Below are positions 11,401-21,139 of a stretch of 64,000 nt of DNA, piece after piece. The first letter of the stretch is position 1, and each line of letters opens with the position of its first letter. A model generated the notes under the pieces. That model had not been told where the DNA came from, searched no databases, and saw only the letters and a list, made by a program, of their open reading frames with translations. This DNA is from Cunninghamia lanceolata (taxonomy: Eukaryota > Streptophyta > Pinopsida > Cupressales > Cupressaceae), in the NCBI GenBank assembly GCA_027924645.1, contig BSBN01000809.1, forward strand, positions 47,956,001 through 48,020,000. Direction: 5' to 3'. The position numbers and the translations under genes were made by a program.

Positions 11401-12697
11401 TCAACAATAGCCTCCTCCACAGCAACAAGAACAACAACCACAGCAACAAGAACAACAATAGCAGCAACAAGAACAAGGAGAAGTAGAAAGGCCTCAAGAA
11501 GAGGTAATCAATGAAGAAAAGGCTACTAAAAGCACAAAAGAGGCTCCGGCCTGGTTAGGTACAGAAATAAGGAGAGAAAAGGTGGAGGTACAGTTAGTAA
11601 CTATAGACATCAAAAGTCTATTAGGCAATGGAACGCCAAGAAAAGAAAAGAGGAAGGCCAAAACCATGTTAGCAATACAAAGGGGTCCAGACGGATCCAA
11701 AACACTGAACTTGGCCATACCACAAAAAGAGAAAGCTAAAGGAGAAATAACAGTAGATGATTATAAGATACTTAATTTTGACTTACAACACACAACAAGG
11801 GAGCAACATATAAGTGAATGAGGAGATATGCACCAAGTTATAGCAGAGATGTTGAAGAAAGACAAAGATAAACATGAATATTTGAAAGGACACATTGTCC
11901 AGTTACAACAATTCATTAAGGGGATATTTGATCCCAATATTACAATACCTGAGTTGCCCAGTGAAATAGCAGTATTGTCGAAAGATGAAGTGAAGGATAT
12001 GGAAAATAAGAGGCTTAAGGCCAATATTTTTGAAGAATGGTTTAGGGCATTCTTGCAAGAGGGAGAAGAGATGATCAAACAAGTAGTGATAGGATGGGAA
12101 TTATCTGCAACAAAAAAGAATAAATGCAATGTGCTTATATATAATGGTCAGTTTAGAAAAGAAGAGTGCAAGTTTGAATTAGGGCAGCTGGAGGAAATTG
12201 AAGAAAGGGCAAAGGAATTAATAACTGAAGGAGTCATTACTCCTTCAATGGCAAATCAAGTGCCACAGGCCAGATTAGAGTTAAGATTTGAAGATGATAA
12301 TCTCAGAAGATGCATCACAACCAGTTAGGGTTTAGAGGAAAGGGCATATAACATGATCAGGTTGCATAAGACGATAGTTGAAAGGCTCGTAGATCATGAA
12401 TGTATGGAGGTACCAACATATGAATTCCAAAGGGCATTAAAAGAATTCAAGGCCATATTTACACCATGTATGGAGAATCCAGAGGTGTATTTAAGTAAAC
12501 AAATGATTGATTCAATAATGGAGGCAAGTGCTAAGATGAAGAAATATAAGAAGAAGAGTGAAGGTTCAGGTAAAGAAGAGAAGAAATTGAAAGAGGGAGT
12601 CACAATGCAAGAATATATATGGACAAAGAGTCTAGGAGTAAATCACACCTTTATAGAAGGTGTAACAAATAATTTCAAGGCATATCTGAAGGAGTAG
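8471..12697 (+). pseudogene. Very long broken reading frame of unknown function (about 1,400 codons)
   Basis: Successive open stretches from 8471 to 12697 share one frame (frame 2), except 10.09-10.54 kb where the coding signal sits in frame 0, implying two compensating indels. About a dozen in-frame stops interrupt it, mostly TAG; in the Gln-rich stretch (11395-11470) they clearly sit within CAG/CAA runs. The N-terminal part (to about 9960) looks globular. The middle (about 10550-11520) is highly charged and Glu/Lys/Gln-rich, with coiled-coil or disordered character. The C-terminal part (11580-12697) is helical and Glu/Lys-rich. I recognise no domain. Some plant Tat-lineage elements carry an extra reading frame between pol and the 3' LTR, which fits position and strand. 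A captured gene or a separate nested element remains possible. Confidence 0.5.
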
Positions 12698-13300
12698 GGA
12701 AGTATAAAAAGGGGTAAACAATACTAATGAAACAGTTAATTAAAAGGTATCTGCGGGCAGGGTTAACAAGAAAGAAGAAGTCGAATGAGGGGAATCCTAT
12801 TTTGAAAAGATTCTAATGGCATCCTTTGAGGCATTAAAGATACCATAAAGATATTTTGAGAAACGGTTAGGAACAAATGTACACTCTTGATCAAGAAAGT
12901 ATGAATACTAACCGTAGATTAGGTTTTGTAGCCGTAGTAGTATGAAGCTTCAAATTCTATATAAGAATCTCTGCTACTTGTATATTATTTACATAGGGAT
13001 TTTGAGTTGTAGCTTTTACTTGTAATTTGTTTGAACATTTGAATAGAGAAATTTTTCTTTAGTTTAGAAGAGGTCGCCTGTGTCTACACTAAGGAATACG
13101 TAGAATATCTGGTTTCCTTACTGTATCTATAAAAATGTTTGTAAGTTCTTTGGCAATTTGATTAATGAAACAAAAGGTCATTCATACATTGTAAATTTTA
13201 TATGACTGTGTGCTTTAAATATAAGTAAACTTAGAATTTTGCATCTATTACAGAGTGTTTTCTGACTCTTACTAGTATTTGAAGTATTATCCTTTGAGAG
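12698..13300 (+). other. Possible 3' LTR of the left retroelement (boundaries uncertain)
   Basis: After the long reading frame there are purine-rich stretches that could be a polypurine tract (about 12700-12716 and 12768-12780). They are followed by a promoter-like segment with a TATA box, CTATATAAGAATC (about 12957-12969), as expected for the U3/R region of an LTR. No second LTR copy is in the window, so neither the TG start nor the CA end can be fixed. Confidence 0.35.
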
Positions 13301-14343
13301 CTTGCAATCTTTGATGTGTGTTCGTGAAAATACTCAGGACTCCATATTTGAAGATTTAATATGTTGATTTGATTAATTTACTATATTTCTTAAAGATGTG
13401 AGTAATAGAACATTTAGATCTTGTAGCAAAATGATTTTCAAACTAATTTTCTCTACCTTTTCCCCAAACATTTGAATAATTAGCTTAAATATAAAAATCT
13501 TAAGGAAATTGTCTTACATTTGAAAGAAGCATGAAGAATTGTGTTAATATTTGATAAATTTCATAACAATTTGAAAGGAAAAGCATGTTTCATCATAAAT
13601 CATACAAAGCTTTGTAATATAGTAGTAAGTTCATGCAAAGGAATGAATAATTTGTCTATGTTTGTAACAATTTGCATAATTTGAGTCTAGTAAGTCACAT
13701 ATTAACTTAAATCAAGTAAGGCCCCTTGAATATTACAGTTTCACATCAACCTGCTAAATTGTCCACAAGGTCAAGACCTAACCATACAGAAACTTGGGAT
13801 CAAGAACCCTTAAGTGATTTCTTCATATCTTTCAAGACAGTTTAGGTTCATTTTGTGAATTTTAACTTTTGTTATGAAATATGTAAAAACAATCATCAAT
13901 AATACCAACCTTGCCTTGTTCCTTCCAACCTCACAAATGTAGCTATATGACTAAACCTGTCCCTAACCTGCAAGTAGATTAGAGAATATTCCTGCAAAAA
14001 GTGTGAGCGTTAGCAAAATCACAAGGAACAACTCAAAAAGTCACTGTCAAAATTAGATGCACAGGTACAGAGATCAGATGCATAGAAACAAAGATCATAT
14101 GCGCAAAATTACAAAAGTGCTGAGATAGAGGTCAAAAGTGTGAAAATAGAGAGTATATGCGGTGTTTCAATAAATGTGTCATTTCAGAGCATGTATGCAT
14201 AGCTTCAGGAGGTATATGCACCGAAAGATCAAATGCATCAAAACAGAGCTCAGATGCATGTTAAAATTGGTCAGATGTGTAGAATCTCCCTGTGTACAGA
14301 ACCTAAACTCACAAACCTCAGTTTTTGGGTTAGATTGGGGCAA
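13301..14343. other. AT-rich DNA; right part is leader of a minus-strand LTR element
   Basis: No gene seen. From 14343 leftwards to perhaps 13980 the sequence is likely the untranslated leader of the element whose LTR is at 14368-15620. It contains repeated variants of TCAGATGCAT (14055-14290). The rest is unassigned. Confidence 0.4.
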
Positions 14344-14363
14344 GGGCCCCACGGTGGGTGCCA
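14344..14363 (-). other. Primer binding site of minus-strand LTR element
   Basis: Read on the minus strand this is TGGCACCCACCGTGGGGCCC, close to the TGGCGCCCACCGTGGGG-type primer binding sites found beside many plant Ty3/gypsy LTRs. It lies 4 bases inside the LTR end at 14368. One CG-to-CA difference from the common form fits deamination. Confidence 0.7.
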
Positions 14364-14367
14364 AAAA

Positions 14368-15620
14368 TGTTAAGGGAAAATTGGAATGATTATCAATTAT
14401 ATCAAATAAACCCAATAACTCAATGAAAAGGGAAATAAACAAGATCAAACAAAATAAAGAACAAAAAACCTTTGCAAACCTCAATACTTCATAGCTTCCA
14501 TTGGTTGCCTATCTCAATTGATCTTGTGTATGAATATGGCCCTCAGAAGGTGCACTTTCTTTCTATTTCTTCAAGATGTCAATAGAGAATGGCTGTGATA
14601 GTTTATTGCAACGAAGATGAGCTTCACAACAATGATAATGGTGATAGTAACAAGTTGATCGCAAGCAATGAAGAAATTGGTGTCAAAGGTGTGTTGTAAT
14701 TCTTGCAGAGTAAGGGTACTAAAAGCTTGGATGAATGAAATGGAGGAATAGGGTTCAATTTATAGACTTGAGAGAGAGAAGATCAATGGTATAGAAGACT
14801 TGAGAGGATGTGAGTGAATAGAAAGAAGACAAGTGTCACACAAAAGCTATTTTGTTTGAGTTAACTACTTTCTTTTATAAAGATAAGATTTGACTTCATA
14901 AATTAGAATGTTTTTTTTCTAATTTAAGAGTTGTTGATAAAAACAAGGTTGATTGAGTCAGTTAACTCAACTTGAGATTTGCTTTTGCATAATTTGAGAG
15001 AAATTAAATAATAAATTATTTAATTTTGTGTGCATGAAGAAGAAGACTTATTTTTAGAAGATTTTGAAGATATTTGAGGAATTTAGAAGATAAAAAAGTA
15101 AATTAAATAAATAAATTTATTTAATTGTTTGTGCATGATTTGGAAAAATAAATAAAATATTTTATTATATTTTATTTTTAGAGATTGATAGAACTTAAAT
15201 AAATTTGATTGATTTATTTAAATTTGGAAGAATGAATTTGACTTAATTAAAAAATTAAGAATTATTTAATTTGTTTGGAAGAATTTAATTAAATAAAAGG
15301 ATTTTATTTAATTTTGACTTTAGAAGAGATAATTAAATATTTTGATATTTAATTAACTTAGAAGAATATGAATCAAATAAATAAATTTGTTTTATTTATT
15401 TATTGATAGACAAATTAGAATGAAATAAATATTAAGAATATTTATTTAGATCGAGTTGTGTCATTTTTAGGCGTATATAAGGGTTAATGATGCATTTGTA
15501 TTTTATGTGGTCAGGACCATGGAGGGAGACCCTAGGTCAGCCCACAATATTGTGTCCCACTTTCTAGCCAAAGTGGGACATTGAAATCAACATTTTAAAC
15601 AAAATTTTCACTTTCTAACA
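14368..15620 (-). mobile_element. LTR, 1.25 kb, minus-strand Ty3/gypsy-like element
   Basis: On the minus strand the segment begins TGTTAGAAAG at 15620 and ends CCCTTAACA at 14368, giving a short inverted terminal pair (TGTTA / TAACA), and is followed by a primer binding site. It is very AT-rich with many AATTAAATAAAT-like runs. Because primer binding site and leader follow, this is a 5' LTR rather than a solo LTR. The coding region is not visible, so the element is truncated or was interrupted. Confidence 0.7.
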
Positions 15621-17926
15621 CCTATAGCAACTAATCCATTAAGAATTTGAAGATGATGTGAACTAGTGATTTTTGAGATTTTATGTGTAGATTTAAATGT
15701 ATTTTTTAAAAAATTTAAAAAATAATTTATGAATTTTTTACGTAACTTTTAATAACATATTTTTTATAGTTAACAATATTTTTAAAAAGTGACATTTATA
15801 CCATACAACATAAATTTTTTATAGAAATGAAAAATTATGAATTTTTAAACATAGATTTATAGCACCAATATCTAGTGTGCAGATATTTTTTTTGTAATTT
15901 TTTGTTGCATATTTTTTAATTAATTTTTGAAGTGAGATTAATTATAATTTAGACATTGGTTTATACCATACACCATAACTTTTTCTATATGTATTCAAGT
16001 TCACTTCTTTATGTATTCAGACATAGGTTTATACCCAATAATGTTTGAATTGTATTGCATTGTTAAGGCATTTATGTCAATTTTGAATACATCCCTACTC
16101 CTCGAGAGGTTGAAAGTCTCTGTAATGCCCTTGGATGAGAAATCTACATAGGTCCAGCCTTGGAGTTCAACATGCCGATTGACTAGATTGTATTTTTTTG
16201 CACACTAGATAACTGATTCCAATGAGTCCATGGCAACTGGAAATCCTACCGCATTATGCATGTTGATGCTGGCAATGTTCCTCAACACTTCACTTGCATT
16301 GTGGGCATGGATCTTCACCCTGAATGAATCAATATCCACATTGCTACAGTGAGTGTCTGAGGCGGGACCTAATTTGCACCATACCCCTCCAGGAGTATGA
16401 CCCATTGGGTCCTTGAACTTAAAATCCCTTTGTTTCAACCTTTTCATCATCATGTACTGCATGATGCACACACACCAAAATTATCCGCATGTGTGGGGGC
16501 TAGGGCTACAGATTAATTTATTTCAATGCCCTACTTAAAACTAAATTCTAACATGATATAGGGTTATGGGTTAAAACTTAAAGAGAATAACAAAATTTTA
16601 CTCTAGTAAATAAGCCAATCAGATTTACCCTAAGTAAACAAAATTACCCTACTATAATCAACAAATTAAAGGTGTTGTCTTATACATACCTATGTGAGTG
16701 GAAGTTGACCTTTGTAAAGATTATGTAATGGATGTCCGTTTACCTTTGGCACGTTCTGTTCCACTATCTCGTTTTGTAATTTCCATTTCCATTCTCCTTA
16801 AGATCTCTGCAAATTCTTGATAGGTTATTGAATTCTTTGTGATTAACAAATTGATCCAATTACATTTTTATCTCTCGTAAAATTCACTAAGTGTAGATGC
16901 ATTCAATACATTGGTATAGTACGTGGGTAATTACTCACTAGGAGTGGGGAAACATGATGTAGCTGGATTAGTTCTGATTTAAATTTAAAATTCAATGGCA
17001 AAAAGCAATTCACTTTATGGGATCTTAATGTGGACAGGACTGGATGGACATCAAAACCTCATACATGATATCTGGTCAAGATGTCCTGTGGAAATGTCCA
17101 GTCTGACTTTAGCTAATCTAGGGTAAAGGGATATCATGAATGACTTGTTTGGATGACATCATCATTTTCGTGGTCAAACTTACGTTGACTAGATGTTTGG
17201 GTGAGTGGATATTCACATCCTATTTAGAAGACATCTGGGAATGTCCAATTGGAATATGTTAGGTTGAAAATGTCTAGTTGAAAAGTCAGCGATCAACGAG
17301 ACGAAAGAAGCCAATCATAATGCTTGGATAGGATCTGGATGTAGAAATGGACATGACAAATGTTTGGTCAAAATATCCTGTCCGGTAAGATCGAGCACTC
17401 CTTTCTTATGCTTCAGGTCTAGAACTATAAGGATTTAAATTTGATAGCTTCTATAGGATTTGGACATAGATTTTCTTAGCATGCTAATATCCGAATCAGG
17501 TTGGGAAATTAATTGATCATATTTGAATTTGGCTTCAGGTCTGAACATTTTTTAAAGCTCTTGCAACTCAATATGGACATTGAACATGACCTAGACATCT
17601 CGTAAAGGTCCGTGTCCAGTTGACTAGAATATTTGATTGACCAGAACATCCAGTTTGCATAACTTGCCTATTTTAACAAATTTTTAAAAACTTCAAAAGG
17701 CAACCCTAGCTAAAATTCCATCCTCTATCCATCCAAGAGCACTTTAGGGGACACTTTGTAACTTGAAATCCACTCTCAGTAACTTGACATTTTACCTAGA
17801 CTGCCCAAGCAAACAACAAAAGACCAACCAAGTAGAAAAATGGGTTGGGTCCTCATTTTGCCAGGGCAAAATGGGGTGTGTTGTGAGACCACACAATAGG
17901 AAGCCCCCTATAAACTAATTTTTTTA
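15621..17926. other. Unassigned AT-rich DNA left of the DNA transposon
   Basis: No convincing gene. A minus-strand open stretch at 16471-16205 (88 codons, compositionally plausible as protein, no recognised domain) continues as sparse coding-like sequence to about 16100. Between 16.98 and 17.66 kb the words TGGACAT and ATGTCC recur in both orientations. At 17838-17895 lies the inverted counterpart of the block at 6632-6695. Confidence 0.4.
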
Positions 17927-17930
17927 TGAA
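17927..17930. repeat. Target-site duplication, left copy (TGAA)
   Basis: TGAA immediately precedes the left terminal inverted repeat and recurs immediately after the right one. An alternative reading with a one-base-longer TIR leaves only a 2-bp duplication (GA). Confidence 0.6.
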
Positions 17931-17968
17931 GGGTAAGTGCAAAAAGATGGGGGGCCAAAAAGTGGCCA
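17931..17968 (+). repeat. Left terminal inverted repeat
   Basis: Starts GGGTAAGTGCAAAAAGATGG, continues with GGGGCCAAAAAG and ends with TGGCCA. It pairs with 44771-44816 on the other strand. The right copy has about ten extra bases before the final AAGTGGCCA. Confidence 0.85.
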
Positions 17969-17997
17969 AAAATTTTTTTAAAAAATTTAAGGCATAA

Positions 17998-18098
17998 CAC
18001 AAGCGCGTTATAACGCGCTCGCGTTATGGCTTGGCAATGACAAGCCTTAGGCTCGTCATTACCGAGCCATAACGCGAGCGCGTTATAACGCGAGCATG
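17998..18098. repeat. Large imperfect palindrome next to left TIR
   Basis: Two arms of about 44 bases (18003-18046 and 18051-18094) are near-perfect inverted copies around a 4-base centre. Each arm itself contains the smaller palindrome CGCGTTATAACGCG followed by CTCGCGTTATGGCT or its complement. The same core recurs at about 39.1, 43.8 and 43.9 kb. Mismatches are mainly C/T and G/A. Confidence 0.8.
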
Positions 18099-18125
18099 TT
18101 ATAAAGTGCTCACGTTATAAAGTGC

Positions 18126-18134
18126 TATAAATTA
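18126..18134 (+). promoter_or_regulatory. TATA-box candidate for the left transposon gene
   Basis: TATAAATTA lies about 130 bases before the chosen start codon (18262) and just after the palindrome cluster. Two GTTATAAAGTGCT-like repeats precede it. This would place the palindromes in the promoter. Confidence 0.45.
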
Positions 18135-18261
18135 AAAAAAACGCAGTCATTTTATTTCATTCTGAGTTTTTCCTCTGCCCGCGGCTTCAAAACCTTCAAA
18201 AACGTGCTCGCGTTCTACAAAATGCCATTCAACACAAAAGACTTGTCGATTCATCACCGAA

Positions 18262-20347
18262 ATGCCGCCGCGATGTCGAGCACGCCAAAGGGGTGAGTTA
18301 TCTTTATTTTTTTGTTTGAATTTCTTCCTAAATAAGTAGGTTTTTGTTGATTTTTGATGTATATTTCATTAATTGTAGGAAATGTTAATGCACCTCCTCC
18401 TCCTCCTCAAAATCCACAAAATCTTGAGGAAGAAATACCTGCAGAACAACAACCTCCTCCATTCATTCCTTGACATGCCCCTGGAACACAAGATAATATA
18501 ATGGGGGAAATTGAAAACAACAAAAAATAAATTGAAGATATAATTGCAAGGTTGAAAGATCCTTCCACTTCAACCTTGCATAGGTCCACGCTTGCCGAAT
18601 CTATTGAGTCTATGTTATCAAATGTAAATTCAATTAGCAAGCAAATAACTAGTTGGATCGATAAAAAGAGAGAGTTTAGAGATTACTATGCAGATAAATT
18701 GTCATACCAAGATGTCAAAAAATTACAAATTACAAAAGTAGACTTGTGTTCAATTTTCACAAACCCACAAACAAATCAACCTCCACCCATTACATGCAAG
18801 AGGTTCCCTATCCATTGGTGCAACAACCAAGCGATAAGGGACAATTTTGGGTAGAGGTGGTGGATGGTTTTTGACCATCCTCCATGCAATAACAATGAGG
18901 TCCCACAATACTTTTTGAGGAAACTCTACTCCGAGTTTGTCCTCAATAAAGTGCCAAACTATTTTGATATGCGGGACTTCTAGGGTAGAGGTGGGGGCTC
19001 AGCACAGGATAGACCAGGGGCACGTCTTGACCCACAGCAGGTAGTGAGACGAGTAATCAGCAGACCAGCCCACGAGCATGTTTCTATCCCTTCCATTGTG
19101 AAGGAGGGTGTTGAGGTCGATACACTGAGGTCGATTAGTGCCTTGACCCAGAGCATCATAGAGCATGCCGATCCTACAACACAGAGTGGGTTGGGAGATA
19201 GTGCGAGGAGTAGGGTCCCACCGCATACTTACCAGGCTTGTGGGTCAGCCTGTGGTTATGACCCCATGGACAGTCAGGACGCAGGTGCACAGGCTACATC
19301 TGCAGCTGAGCAGATGGTGATGACAGATACCCTCCTAAGTGAGACTTTCGGCCTTGATACTCAGGTAAATATTAGCAAGTTTATTGAATTTAATTTATTA
19401 AATTTCATTTTTGAAATACAAGATTAACTAATTTAAATTGATGATTTTAATAAAATTTCAGGGTCATAGCGTCGATGCAGTTTTCAGTGGTTCTCCACCT
19501 ACATTTTTCACTAGATCATCTACTGTCAAGGTATGTAACTAGTAAACAATTATAAATATTACATGTGAATAGCATCGTTATATGAATGGTATTCTAATTT
19601 CTAATTTTGGATGTTGAATAGGTTAACACTATAGATTTCATGGCAACCCCTGCCAGCGGTGGTGGACTTCAAAGCTTTACGGAGGTAATAAAATAAATAG
19701 TTTAATGAATGAATTGTACTTACTAAATTTTTGTATGTGATTTGTGTGTTTTATTGTGTGTACTTCCATGTTTAGATGAACATGTGTATGTTAGGAGCTA
19801 TGATTTGCATCACTATTATAGCTTTCATAATTGAATAATGTTGTTTTATTTCCAGATGATGCAGGCTGCGGATACACCTCCCCATGTTCATAGGGCAATG
19901 GAGCAGGGTGTGGCCTCTGCGATTCATAGCTCTATGGCATTGACAAGGGTATGAGGCAGATTAGTTAATTTCAATTTACATTCATTGTTATAGTTGTCTA
20001 TTTTTGAAAAATCAAAAGATTATTGATTTGAAGTTTAATTTCTATCTGGATGGTTTCTATAGGACATGACATCACCAGGGCCTATTCCTGCTACTGAGGC
20101 AAGCGAGGAGACAGATTATATGTTAGCAGTAAGTGATTATTTTGTTAAATGTTTCATTTTTTTATAACATGTAATTTCTATATATTAATATCTATACTTT
20201 TTTTTGTAATAGGTAAAGGTGCAGGAAGAACTAAATAAGAGGAGTAGCCCTCAGGTTCGTAGTAGACCACCCACATGCATGTCTCCATCCCCTAGAAGAT
20301 CAAAGGCTGCTCGTGATTTATTCTCTTCACCAGCCAGAGGGGAATGA
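18262..20347 (+). pseudogene. Seven-exon transposon gene of unknown function, four in-frame stops
   Basis: Exons: 18262-18292, 18379-19364, 19462-19530, 19622-19684, 19856-19948, 20063-20128 and 20213-20347. Every intron has GT-AG ends and every exon is open in one continuous frame to TGA at 20345-20347, predicting 480 codons. Four stops occur, all in exon 2 and all one C-to-T step from CGA, CAA or CAG: 18471 (TGA), 18528 (TAA), 18852 and 18981 (TAG). The N-terminus is Arg-rich (MPPRCRARQRG), followed by a Pro run (residues 14-18). A globular part around residues 120-215 includes HWCNNQAIRDNFG and a segment ending NKVPNYFDMRDF. The C-terminal half is low in hydrophobics, and its last exon is basic. 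I recognise no domain. It may be a DNA-binding accessory transposition protein (inference), because a distant transposase gene shares the same TIRs. The ATG at 18262 is chosen because the one at 18222 joins out of frame. Confidence 0.7.
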
Positions 20348-21139
20348 CTTTTTATTGTGTTCCTCTGTTGTATGCCTATATGGCATTTATGGACATATAT
20401 TTTGTATTGTACATAGTTGACATTGTATGCCTATATGGCATTCTTGTAAGCCTATATGGCTATTTTGTATATATGTTATACTTATATCGACAGATATTGA
20501 TGTATGCGTATATGGATATTTGGTTAATACAAATCTTTTTTATTGATGGCGTCCATACTTGCATTATAAATCCACTTTTGAATGGATATTTGTAGATGGC
20601 TACTTCAAATATTTAAAGTCTGATTGTATTACATAGGATGTTTGCATTTTCTTTGATAGGCTTGATAGGCCATGGATTACATGATGGTGTTTGATGGAAA
20701 AGTATGGTACTAGAAGACTCTAGTTCATTCTTAATAGGCTTGTGATTGATAATATCTTTGCATGATTGCACTTGATCTTGGATCATGGGCATGTTGTTAG
20801 GATTTTGATTGCATTGTGATGTTTGATGGATAGGCATGGTGTAAGTGTAAGATACCCAACTAGTTCTACGAAAATTTTTCCTTACTTAAACACTTTTACT
20901 TGCTAACAATTCATCGACTACTTCAGTAACATAAAGATATACATCAAGATAACTATTTGAATGAAACAACATTAGAGTTGGGTACTTGTCTTGTTACTTG
21001 ATTCAATCAACTTGCAATGTCTTATTACATGGAAAATGCTTTCAATAGCATGAAGTACAACTCATTCAATGGAAATACAAGGACAGGCCTTGAAGCCTTG
21101 ATGTTACAATGTCTTCCTTACTTGAGAAACATTTGAAGA
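20348..21139. other. Downstream of left transposon gene; no gene seen
   Basis: AT-rich with repeated short words (TATATGGCATT, GTATGCCTATATGG) at 20370-20480, and two related blocks around 20690 and 20820 containing GTTTGATGGA. It probably holds the 3' untranslated region of the preceding gene. Confidence 0.4.

Larger units (their letters stand above)
1..13300 (+). mobile_element. Decayed Ty3/gypsy LTR retrotransposon, Tat-like, 5' end outside window
   Basis: Gag-pol domains occur in the order gag, protease, extra RNase H, reverse transcriptase, RNase H, integrase, and all remain in one forward frame (frame 2) from the window edge to 5713. RT before integrase identifies Ty3/gypsy. The archaeal-type extra RNase H points to the plant Tat lineage (inference from family knowledge). 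The 5' LTR and primer binding site lie outside the window. A second long broken reading frame (8471-12697) follows in the same orientation, then a TATA-bearing region that may be the 3' LTR. The right boundary is approximate, and I could not prove that the second reading frame belongs to the same insertion. Confidence 0.75.

Noticed and set aside
10930..11497. Minus-strand hydrophobic open stretches opposite the Glu/Lys/Gln-rich part of the long reading frame
   Set aside because: They are the complement of GAA/AAG/CAA-rich coding DNA, which automatically reads as Phe/Leu/Ser-rich.
16205..16471. 88-codon minus-strand open stretch as a gene
   Set aside because: Composition is protein-like but there is no recognised domain, splice context or repeat elsewhere; kept only as a note in the region entry.
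18222..18292. Earlier ATG at 18222 as start of the left transposon gene
   Set aside because: Splicing from this frame through the only good donor (GTGAGT at 18293) puts exon 2 out of frame, giving an immediate stop. ATG at 18262 joins in frame.
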